A stretch of 5,041 bases of DNA, from contig CAJMPR010000047.1 in assembly GCA_905215345.1 (NCBI GenBank), positions 1 through 5,041 on the forward strand. The letters are read 5' to 3'. This document shows positions 1-4,491 of this stretch, piece after piece. Position numbers and translations under genes: made by a program. Numbering within the stretch: position 1 is the stretch's first letter; the number at the start of each line of letters is the position of its first letter. The notes below the pieces were generated by a model. The model ran no database searches, had not been told where the DNA came from, and worked only from the letters and a program-made list of their open reading frames with translations. The stretch is from an uncultured bacterium (GTDB taxonomy: Bacteria; Bacteroidota; Bacteroidia; Bacteroidales; Bacteroidaceae).

Positions 1-6
1 CCAAGC

Positions 7-450
7 ATGAATATAGGAGAAATTATATCCGCTTTTGATGTACTACAACAACAAGTAACATCCCCAGTGCAGCAATTGAGAAAAGAAATCGACCTTATGC
101 GTTCTGAACTTTCAGGGTATGAAAAGAGATACCCTGAATCAGATACAACTAAGCGCCGGGAAAGACTGCTGCGTTTAGAGGTCATTTGTAAATCTCTTGA
201 ATCATGCGAGCCAATAAGTTTGATGCCTTTAATAAGGGATAAACTCAATGAAGCACGACGGCATAAATTCAACCCGGATTGTGCCTGTGTGTGGTTGCCT
301 TTATCGCCTTGTGTTGCGGATTTATTACATGCAAAACCGGCCGTTATAGATTTGATTGGTTGGGATATCTCAACGCCATATGACTATAACTATGTTGGGT
401 TGGCGAATGCCGGAGGATTTATTTGTTCCGATACAGATGAGGAGGGCTAG
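7..450 (+). CDS. Hypothetical protein upstream of the helicase (147 aa)
   Basis: I do not recognise this protein. Residues 12-70 are rich in charged and leucine residues and look helical, possibly a coiled coil. The C-terminal half is different: it has a Cys-Ala-Cys, tryptophans and prolines (around 92-100) and aromatic residues near 119-129, suggesting a small folded domain. No signal peptide or membrane segment is apparent. The ATG lies 6 bases from the window edge, so the ribosome binding site and any upstream extension (the two preceding codons are open) cannot be judged. Its stop codon is 4 bases before the helicase ATG, and the helicase Shine-Dalgarno lies inside its last codons, so the two are almost certainly co-transcribed. 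A replication accessory role is only a guess from position. Confidence 0.7.
   Translation: MNIGEIISAFDVLQQQVTSPVQQLRKEIDLMRSELSGYEKRYPESDTTKRRERLLRLEVICKSLESCEPISLMPLIRDKLNEARRHKFNPDCACVWLPLSPCVADLLHAKPAVIDLIGWDISTPYDYNYVGLANAGGFICSDTDEEG
440..445 (+). promoter_or_regulatory. Strong Shine-Dalgarno that fixes the helicase start
   Basis: AGGAGG sits 9 bases upstream of the ATG at 455, inside the end of the preceding gene. It selects ATG 455 over the longer in-frame start at 356, which would overlap the upstream gene by about 95 bases and has no such signal. Strong Shine-Dalgarno sites are unusual in a Bacteroidota-like background. Confidence 0.75.
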
Positions 451-454
451 AGAT

Positions 455-1486
455 ATGGAAACTAATGTTATAGGCTTGAAAATTGCTGCGAGTTTAGACG
501 GTGTAAATATCGCAGACGATGATATCAGATTATTGAGACAAGCCGAAATAGATTTAAGCACAGATATCCCGTCTCCACCACCAGTACTTTATCAGGGTGA
601 TAAGGTTATGATTTCTAAAGGTGATTTTTCGGTTGTAGTCGGAGCGGCAAAGAGCCGTAAGACATTTTGTATTTCTGCTATGGTTGGGGCTTATTTATGT
701 GCAGATGAGTATATGAACATGAGCAGCCCTAATGACGCAGGTAATGTTCTTTGGATAGATACGGAGCAATCGATATATCATGCGGCGAAAGTGGCGAAAC
801 GAGTATGCCGGATAGCAGGATTACCAACCGATCAGAAAACGGAACGCTTTCGAATGCTTTGCTTTCGGGAATATGAACCGGACCGGCGCCGATATTTGAC
901 TGATAAGGCTATTCGGTTATATCGGCCCTCTTTGGTAGTTGTTGACGGAGCGGCGGACCTTATTCTGGATGTAAATGATAGCTCTGAAAGTGCAAAGCTG
1001 GCTACAATGTTCATGGATATAACAAAAGAACTAGATAACCATATTGTCACGGTATTACATACCAATCCGGGAGGGGATAAGCCAAGGGGCCATTTAGGGA
1101 CAAACTTTCTCAATAAGGCACAAGCCTTGTTTATTGTCCGAGCGGATGGTGATATCTCAACTGTATCAGTAGAACGATGTCGGGATATAGCGGTTGATGA
1201 TTTTGCCTTTGCTGTCAATAATGAAGGTTTGCCGGTTCTTGCCTCTATTCCTGATAAGTCTGATAAATTAGATAACCTCAATGCTATATTTTGTAAATAT
1301 ACTCAGCCTATTCGCTCTACAGATTTAAGAGATGCTATTATGGTCGACGAGGGGATAAAGAAATCTATGGCTAACCGAAGAATAAGAGAGGCCAAGGAAA
1401 TAGGGGTACTGATAGAAAATAATGTTGGCTTGCTCTATTACAAAGGAAAGGAGGTAAACAATGAATCGGATCAATTACCTTTTTAA
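455..1486 (+). CDS. RecA-fold AAA ATPase, RepA-like replicative helicase
   Basis: A 343-aa cytoplasmic NTPase of the AAA_25/RepA (hexameric, RecA-fold) type, probably unwinding DNA for replication of the element. Visible motifs are Walker A GAAKSRKT (63-70, with Arg where Gly is usual), WIDTEQS (100-106) with a candidate catalytic Glu104, and Walker B LVVVDGA (160-166, Asp164). There is also a sensor-like LHTN (201-204), followed by HLGTNFLNKAQALF (213-226), the typical 'HLG...NKA' block of this family. Residues about 275-330 read like a winged-helix domain. The last residues, ESDQLPF, resemble the acidic, Pro-Phe-ending tip of single-stranded DNA binding proteins. The length fits the family. 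A Shine-Dalgarno 9 bases upstream supports the start. It follows the 147-aa gene by 4 bases and precedes a repeat/palindrome block that may be its origin. The helicase assignment is by family; a DNA-repair or plasmid-maintenance ATPase is the alternative. Confidence 0.85.
   Translation: METNVIGLKIAASLDGVNIADDDIRLLRQAEIDLSTDIPSPPPVLYQGDKVMISKGDFSVVVGAAKSRKTFCISAMVGAYLCADEYMNMSSPNDAGNVLWIDTEQSIYHAAKVAKRVCRIAGLPTDQKTERFRMLCFREYEPDRRRYLTDKAIRLYRPSLVVVDGAADLILDVNDSSESAKLATMFMDITKELDNHIVTVLHTNPGGDKPRGHLGTNFLNKAQALFIVRADGDISTVSVERCRDIAVDDFAFAVNNEGLPVLASIPDKSDKLDNLNAIFCKYTQPIRSTDLRDAIMVDEGIKKSMANRRIREAKEIGVLIENNVGLLYYKGKEVNNESDQLPF
1447..1454 (+). promoter_or_regulatory. Very strong Shine-Dalgarno inside the helicase 3' end
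   Basis: AAAGGAGG followed by a 6-base spacer and ATG at 1461. It lies within the final codons of the helicase (Lys-Gly-Lys-Glu-Val) and points at a 33-codon frame. It may be partly a by-product of Lys/Glu codons, but its length and spacing are nearly ideal. Confidence 0.5.
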
Positions 1487-1562
1487 GCGGGTACAATGCC
1501 GGGTATTTTCGGGTACTGTGGCAATGGTACGGGTAACCGGGTACACACCCCCCTATATATAG
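1461..1562 (+). CDS. Possible 33-aa small ORF overlapping the helicase end
   Basis: This frame starts at an ATG 6 bases after AAAGGAGG and overlaps the helicase stop by 26 bases in another frame. It begins MNRINYLFKRVQ, is basic, and reads through all five forward CGGGTA repeats. Its TAG stop falls inside the core of the large palindrome (1549-1566). It has no recognisable domain. It could be a short protein, a leader peptide whose translation affects folding of the palindrome in the RNA, or the truncated remnant of a longer gene. The Shine-Dalgarno is the main evidence; codon content is largely dictated by the repeats. Confidence 0.35.
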   Translation: MNRINYLFKRVQCRVFSGTVAMVRVTGYTPPYI

Positions 1563-1612
1563 GGGGTGTACCCGGTACCCACCTAAGTGGCCATAACCAT
1601 AGTACCCACCTA
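1488..1612 (+). repeat. CGGGTA(C) iteron-like repeat cluster
   Basis: The hexamer CGGGTA occurs on the plus strand at 1488, 1500, 1510, 1530 and 1538 (steps of 12, 10, 20 and 8 bases). A GGTAC lies at 1526. In reverse orientation TACCCG occurs at 1569, and TACCC at 1576 and 1603. An exact 11-base direct repeat, GTACCCACCTA, is at 1575-1585 and 1602-1612. Density, near-helical spacing and change of orientation around a central palindrome suggest a multi-site protein-binding region. Immediately downstream of a RepA-like helicase, a replication origin is the most economical reading. That function is inferred; the repeats are directly visible. Confidence 0.6.
1531..1580. repeat. Large G/C-armed palindrome, candidate origin or hairpin
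   Basis: The core CCCCCTATATATAGGGGG (1549-1566) is a perfect 18-base palindrome centred on an A/T stretch. The flanks extend it: GGGTAACCGGGTACA (1531-1545) pairs with TGTACCCGGTACCC (1567-1580), with one extra A and a 3-base insertion (1546-1548) on the left side. The whole could extrude as a cruciform or fold as a long RNA hairpin. It is not followed by a T-run, so it is a poor intrinsic terminator. Candidate roles are a replication origin or initiation hairpin, a resolvase or nuclease target, or an operator. Confidence 0.7.
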
Positions 1613-1641
1613 TTACTAATTAATCATTAAACTTAATAGAT

Positions 1642-2148
1642 ATGGATATTTCAATTATACCAACAATACAGCGATCGAAGAAGCCGGCCAAACCCCGGTA
1701 CATAAAACCGGACAGCGTGAAACGGCTGGAAGCCGATTATTACGAATGGAAATACCGTAATAGTACCATTCCCCCGCAATGCCGGGTAAAACCGCATTTC
1801 CGGGACGATACGGCGAACGGGCTGGCGAAATGTATAGAAACATGGGCGAGGATGAATAACGCCTTCTATCAACGCCAGAATAGCCAAGGACAATATGATT
1901 CACGATTGGGCCGCTGGCGGAAGTCAGGAACGACGACCGGCATTGCCGATGTACAGGTGACGCATGAGGGCCGGGTGTACAATTTTGAGATCAAGATCGG
2001 CAGGGATCGCCAATCTGACGTACAGAAAGCGGTTGAGACGAGGATAAAAAAAGCTGGCGGTCATTACGCCGTCATTAAGTGTTACGACGACTTTTTAAAA
2101 GAGATAATCCATAATGGAAAAGATCGATCTTATCAACCAGCAGGATAA
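1642..2148 (+). CDS. VRR-NUC-like nuclease (PD-(D/E)XK fold)
   Basis: A 168-aa protein whose C-terminal half matches the stand-alone VRR-NUC nucleases common in phages. Gly100 and Asp103 (GIAD) are followed by a strand and Glu116-x-Lys118 (FEIKIGRDRQSD, 115-126), then Gln128 and a 'KAGGHYAVIK' strand (137-146). This gives the D...ExK...Q order of a Mg-dependent PD-(D/E)XK active site. The family is associated with nicking or resolving structured DNA, often beside phage helicases, as here. Residues 1-50 are basic and proline-rich, perhaps for DNA binding; 'DDTANGLAKCIETW' (55-68) is a conserved-looking helix seen in Bacteroides homologues as I recall them. The start is the first ATG after the repeat block, with an A/T-rich leader and no Shine-Dalgarno. 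Holliday-junction resolution during replication is plausible; the true substrate is unknown. Confidence 0.85.
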   Translation: MDISIIPTIQRSKKPAKPRYIKPDSVKRLEADYYEWKYRNSTIPPQCRVKPHFRDDTANGLAKCIETWARMNNAFYQRQNSQGQYDSRLGRWRKSGTTTGIADVQVTHEGRVYNFEIKIGRDRQSDVQKAVETRIKKAGGHYAVIKCYDDFLKEIIHNGKDRSYQPAG

Positions 2149-2311
2149 TAAATCGTTCCGGTATGAATCCCCGGACGTGTCGAAAATGTTCAGGCTGAAG
2201 ATTGATGACCGGACAATGTTCTACTTTTCCACGACAGAAAAGCGGAAACGATTTATTGAGAAGAGATACGACCGCAAGCTAAAGCGGTTTACCATAGATT
2301 CAGAATATTAA
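2114..2311 (+). CDS. Small basic hypothetical protein (65 aa) overlapping the nuclease
   Basis: Not recognised. The predicted 65-aa protein is rich in Lys, Arg, Asp and aromatics and alternates strand-like and helical stretches ('FRLKIDDRTMFYFS', then 'KRKRFIEKRYDRKLKRF'), consistent with a small nucleic-acid-binding protein. Its ATG lies 35 bases inside the nuclease gene in another frame, which suggests translational coupling. No clear Shine-Dalgarno precedes it. A later start at Met25 would remove the overlap, but the N-terminal 24 residues read like ordinary protein, so the longer form is preferred. Confidence 0.6.
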   Translation: MEKIDLINQQDNKSFRYESPDVSKMFRLKIDDRTMFYFSTTEKRKRFIEKRYDRKLKRFTIDSEY

Positions 2312-2332
2312 CAATTTAAAAATTAACTAATT

Positions 2333-2530
2333 ATGCGAGATTTCAGTTATGAGGAGATTAACAACATGTCAGAAGAAACAGCAAAGCAAGTCCTGAGAGA
2401 CGAGATGTTGGGTCGTGCGAACAAACGTGCGGAAGAGGAACGGAGAAAAGAAGAATCAAAAGATTCCCTTGATCGGTTCTTCAATCAAAAGAAAGAATCA
2501 GGATTATTAACCCCCTACAAAACATTGTAA
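2333..2530 (+). CDS. Small charged helical hypothetical protein (65 aa)
   Basis: Not recognised. Almost the whole sequence is predicted helical and highly charged: an acidic N-terminus ('YEEINNMSEETAK'), then a Glu/Arg/Lys-rich segment (about 28-47, 'RAEEERRKEESKD'), ending in a short hydrophobic tail. This may be a coiled coil or a small adaptor. It starts 21 bases after the preceding stop behind an A/T-rich leader without Shine-Dalgarno, and ends 2 bases before the next gene, so it belongs to the same transcription unit. Phage-type elements often carry such small genes; no function can be given. Confidence 0.65.
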   Translation: MRDFSYEEINNMSEETAKQVLRDEMLGRANKRAEEERRKEESKDSLDRFFNQKKESGLLTPYKTL

Positions 2531-2532
2531 TC

Positions 2533-3249
2533 ATGGAGAAATTAGAAAGTTATGTCATTGACAACGCCCTGAAGGAGAAGATTGTCGCAGATTTTAAGGA
2601 ACAGGTTGAGAGCGTTAACGACGCACTGGAAAGATTGAAGGCAGAGGATATACCGTGTGATCTGCCAACGCTTAAAAAGATTATGAGTTCCGATGAATCA
2701 TTTAAGAAATGGCTAGTCAAGGCTGAAGATGAATTTATTGGGAAATTGGGATTTCTTCCTATGGAAGAACGCAAGCGAATAGGGGTTTCTTTTGCCAATG
2801 TGTTTAAAAGAACGGCCAATGACCGCAATACGGTAGCCTCGTTCCTTTCGGATCCGAAATATCCGATCGTGCAGGGGAAAGACGGATCGTTGCAATACGA
2901 CTGGCAGGAGGTCGAGAAGGGAGCGGAACAGCGAGCGACAAGGCATTTCACCGACGAGGACGTAGAGTATTTCGGGATGCTCCGCAAGGTCGTGGAATCG
3001 CTGGAAGACTTGGAGGCATGGGAGACAGAGCATGCGTACTCTCACTTCAAGGACTGGAGAGACCCATTTGCGGGCCTTCGAAATCCGTCAATACATGGGG
3101 CGCCAGTCGTGATCAATCACGGGGGACACATCGATATCCTCATGAACCCGGATTTCAAAAACTGGTTTCAAAGGCAGATCGGAAAGACTTTAGGGAAAAT
3201 GAACCCGGAAGCGTTAAGGATGATCCGGGAAATGGCAGATGAAGATTAA
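2533..3249 (+). CDS. Hypothetical protein, 238 aa, phage-type
   Basis: I do not recognise a family. It is soluble, charged and mostly helical, without signal peptide or membrane segment. Residues 1-60 look like helical bundles rich in Lys/Glu. The middle (about 60-150) carries 'GKLGFLPMEERKRIG' and an aromatic, acidic segment near 'YDWQEVEKGAEQ'. The C-terminal third has an unusual Gly/His/Pro region ('SIHGAPVVINHGGHID', about 186-201), then a helix ending in an acidic tail. The ATG is 2 bases after the upstream stop, so translational coupling is likely. It sits between replication-type genes and the TerS-like gene, so roles in regulation, host take-over or packaging are all open. Confidence 0.75.
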   Translation: MEKLESYVIDNALKEKIVADFKEQVESVNDALERLKAEDIPCDLPTLKKIMSSDESFKKWLVKAEDEFIGKLGFLPMEERKRIGVSFANVFKRTANDRNTVASFLSDPKYPIVQGKDGSLQYDWQEVEKGAEQRATRHFTDEDVEYFGMLRKVVESLEDLEAWETEHAYSHFKDWRDPFAGLRNPSIHGAPVVINHGGHIDILMNPDFKNWFQRQIGKTLGKMNPEALRMIREMADED

Positions 3250-3258
3250 TAATAGGCA

Positions 3259-3284
3259 AGGGGTGTGAACAAATTAACACCCCT
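3259..3284. repeat. Hairpin AGGGGTGT / ACACCCCT between two genes
   Basis: An exact 8-bp inverted repeat (3259-3266 with 3277-3284) with a 10-base A/T-rich loop, in the 54-bp gap between the 238-aa and 88-aa genes. Neither side is followed by a T-run, so it is not a convincing intrinsic terminator. It may be an mRNA processing or stability hairpin, or an operator. Its GGGGTGT arm also occurs in the big palindrome (1563-1569 region), which could be chance. Confidence 0.5.
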
Positions 3285-3303
3285 ACCACATAAATATTGA
3301 TTC

Positions 3304-3570
3304 ATGGATGATTTGAGAATAGAGAAGGAAACACCCGGGGAGATTATCTATGTAAGTCACTTCGAGGGTCAACCGGTTCACTTCATGAAGGATAAAAGAA
3401 CCGGAGAGATTACGGTAAACGCCGACGATGTGGTACGGGCCATAGGAGAGGCGGATTCGTTCGAGGCGTTTCTTGGAAGTGACAAGGGATTGGATTTTAT
3501 ATCGGATTGGAAGAAGGAGCACCCTAACGAACCTTTTTTCGGTGGTGCGGTGAAAAAGAGACACCAATAA
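3304..3570 (+). CDS. Hypothetical protein, 88 aa, weakly BRO-N/KilA-N-like
   Basis: A small acidic protein preceded by an A/T-rich leader and no Shine-Dalgarno. The segment 'GEITVNADDVVRAIGEADSFEAFLG' region (about residues 34-58) faintly resembles the 'hydrophobic strand, Asn-Ala, helix, Ala-Ile/Leu-Gly' entry of BRO-N/KilA-N antirepressor domains of phages, but the protein is shorter than most and key positions cannot be confirmed by eye. No signal or membrane segment is visible. It is the last gene before a strongly A/T-rich spacer and the TerS-like gene. The gene call is solid; the domain suggestion is weak. Confidence 0.7.
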   Translation: MDDLRIEKETPGEIIYVSHFEGQPVHFMKDKRTGEITVNADDVVRAIGEADSFEAFLGSDKGLDFISDWKKEHPNEPFFGGAVKKRHQ

Positions 3571-3712
3571 TTAATATATGTATGTATGATATATCGTATA
3601 TTTCGTACTATTATATTATATTATAATATATTACATGTAGTATAGGTGCTACTTATTGTATTTATATCGTATCTCTAATGATACGAAACGTAGTAATTTA
3701 ACATTTAAAGAT
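3571..3712 (+). promoter_or_regulatory. Very A/T-rich leader with dyads before the TerS-like gene
   Basis: This 142-bp gap is dominated by TA-type sequence around 3608-3634 (TTATATTATAATATATTA), including a self-complementary stretch. TATCGTAT occurs twice, at 3592 and 3665. The second copy is part of a 7-bp inverted repeat, TCGTATC / GATACGA (3667-3673 with 3680-3686, loop 6), 26 bases before the ATG. This layout suits a promoter with an operator or a leader hairpin controlling the TerS-like gene. I could not find a clear Bacteroides TTTG / TAnnTTTG promoter pair, so promoter location is undefined. Confidence 0.4.
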
Positions 3713-4204
3713 ATGGCAAGAATACCTAAAATAGGAGAAAAACTTACGGAAAAAGAAAGATTCTGTCTTGATGCGTACCTTTTCAACGGGGATAACCTAG
3801 ATCTTGCGTACGTGATGAGCAGGAACAACCCGTATCAGGGATCACGGGAAAACCTACATAGACTGGCTTTAAGATGGCTTAGGAGTCCGGACGTTAAGGC
3901 ATATGTGGAAGAAAAGCGGGTTATCATCGCTGACAAGGTAGAGAAAAAGTTCTCCGTGCCTGAACAGAATGCCTACAGGGAAAAGGAGGATATTGTAAGA
4001 GAACTTAATATTCTCGCTGACATCACGAAAGACCCGAAGCAGAAAACGGAGATACTTATGAAGTTGGCAGACCTGCAACAGATGAAAAAAGATCCGGTAG
4101 AAGAGACGGAGGATAATACCGTCCATTATTATTTGCCGCTGACTTGCCACAAATGCAGCCTGTACATAGCGAATAAAAGAAAGACGGAAAAAGAGGGCGA
4201 ATAA
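3713..4204 (+). CDS. Small terminase subunit-like protein (TerS)
   Basis: A 163-aa protein. Residues 11-68 follow the small-terminase pattern: 'LTEKERFCLDAYLFNGDNLDLAYVM', a helix-turn-helix region, then 'RWLRSPDVKAYVEE', the usual 'L..p.V..yi.e' ending of the DNA-binding domain. A long helical segment (about 88-127) would serve oligomerisation. The C-terminus has 'VHYYLPLTCHKC' with Cys145-x-x-Cys148, possibly metal-binding or large-subunit contact. TerS recognises the packaging site and recruits the large terminase. ATG 3713 is chosen because it follows the A/T-rich TTTAAAGAT leader typical here. The longer frame from 3656 would put the TCGTATC hairpin inside coding sequence. No large terminase gene follows; the next gene is opposed. 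A generic phage HTH regulator is the alternative. Confidence 0.7.
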   Translation: MARIPKIGEKLTEKERFCLDAYLFNGDNLDLAYVMSRNNPYQGSRENLHRLALRWLRSPDVKAYVEEKRVIIADKVEKKFSVPEQNAYREKEDIVRELNILADITKDPKQKTEILMKLADLQQMKKDPVEETEDNTVHYYLPLTCHKCSLYIANKRKTEKEGE

Positions 4205-4205
4205 G

Positions 4206-4228
4206 GATATTGCGCAGGTTACAATATC
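4206..4228. repeat. Short hairpin directly after the TerS-like stop
   Basis: GATATTG (4206-4212) and CAATATC (4222-4228) form an exact 7-bp stem with a 9-base loop, starting 2 bases after the stop codon. It is A/T-rich and not followed by a T-run. It may stabilise the mRNA 3' end or be an accessory of the longer hairpin just downstream. Confidence 0.4.
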
Positions 4229-4245
4229 TAAACAGAATCAGATGC

Positions 4246-4308
4246 AAACTGGGAACATGATTAAGCACTTAACATCGATCGAAATTAGTGCTTTCTGTTC
4301 CCGGTTTT
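4246..4308 (+). terminator. Long two-stem hairpin, probable terminator of the forward operon
   Basis: AAACTGGGAACA (4246-4257) pairs with TGTTCCCGGTTT (4296-4307), 12 bp with one G-T wobble. Inside, AAGCACT (4263-4269) pairs with AGTGCTT (4287-4293), separated by a small asymmetric internal loop, with a 17-base apical loop that itself contains the palindrome TCGATCGA. The outer arm ends in GGTTTT followed by ATT, giving a modest T-run. Placed 41 bases after the TerS-like stop, termination of the forward operon is the simplest role. The two-step stem is more elaborate than a typical terminator, so a small structured RNA or protein-binding site is also possible. Confidence 0.5.
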
Positions 4309-4310
4309 AT

Positions 4311-4358
4311 TGATAGAAAATATCTATGATTGCAGGTGTAATGATAGAATATATCTAT
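4311..4358. repeat. Tandem 17-bp dyads, candidate operators
   Basis: TGATAGAAAATATCTAT (4311-4327) and TGATAGAATATATCTAT (4342-4358) differ at one base. Each contains the dyad ATAGA-N5-TCTAT, and they start 31 bp apart, about three helical turns, so both would face the same side of the DNA. This is the form of a pair of operators for a dimeric repressor. It lies between two converging genes rather than in front of one, which is odd. A weak match to the Bacteroides -7 element (TCTATTTG) overlaps the second dyad. Confidence 0.55.
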
Positions 4359-4362
4359 TTGA

Positions 4363-4413
4363 CCCAAATAATACACGAAAGAAGCCGCCTACGCCACGTT
4401 TTTTGTGTTTGGG
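4363..4413. repeat. Imperfect inverted repeat with GC-rich loop
   Basis: CCCAAA (4363-4368) pairs with TTTGGG (4408-4413), and ACACGAAA (4373-4380) pairs with TTTTGTGT (4401-4408) with one G-T wobble. Between the arms lies a G+C-rich segment (about 4381-4398, GAAGCCGCCTACGCCACG) that stands out from the A/T-rich surroundings and is followed by six Ts. It could be a terminator, a recombination (att) or packaging site, or a structured RNA; none can be chosen from sequence alone. Confidence 0.4.
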
Positions 4414-4426
4414 ATAAATGGATAAG

Positions 4427-4457
4427 CCTCAAACAAATTAAAGCCTTAAAACGGCTT
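4427..4457 (-). terminator. Candidate terminator of the fic gene
   Basis: Read on the minus strand, AAGCC-GTTTTAA-GGCTT (4457 down to 4441) forms a 5-bp stem and is followed by TAATTTGTTTG, a partly T-rich tail. It begins 34 bases after the fic stop. An alternative 7-bp pairing joins ATAAGCC (4422-4428) with GGCTTAT (4453-4459). The stem is short, so confidence is limited. Confidence 0.35.
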
Positions 4458-4491
4458 ATTTGAAATCTACCTAAATTTAGATCCGTAGAAA

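Noticed and set aside
356..454. In-frame upstream extension of the helicase from ATG 356
   Set aside because: It overlaps the upstream gene by about 95 bases, while ATG 455 has AGGAGG at 9 bases and gives a normal N-terminus.
832..1281. 149-codon minus-strand frame opposite the helicase
   Set aside because: Shadow of the helicase, whose motifs are clear; serine/arginine-rich composition typical of an antisense frame.
1488..1612. CRISPR array
   Set aside because: Repeat units are only 6-11 bases with irregular, very short gaps and mixed orientation.
2550..2987. 145-codon minus-strand frame opposite the 238-aa gene
   Set aside because: Serine-rich antisense shadow; the forward frame fits the packed co-directional operon.
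3018..3242. 74-codon forward frame inside the 238-aa gene
   Set aside because: Out-of-frame shadow with no start signal and no domain.
3259..3284. Hairpin as an intrinsic terminator
   Set aside because: Good stem but no T-run on either strand; kept only as an inverted repeat.
3656..3712. In-frame upstream extension of the TerS-like protein from ATG 3656
   Set aside because: The added 19 residues lie in A/T-rich leader containing a dyad; ATG 3713 has the leader type seen at neighbouring genes and starts right before the conserved domain.
3869..4150. 93-codon minus-strand frame opposite the TerS-like gene
   Set aside because: Antisense shadow of a recognisable protein.
4242..4313. 23-codon forward frame through the long hairpin
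   Set aside because: Very short, no ribosome binding site, and fully inside the inverted repeat.
4326..4463. 45-codon forward frame across the convergent gap
   Set aside because: No Shine-Dalgarno, no recognisable domain, and it runs through the dyads and inverted repeats; a frame this short is expected by chance.
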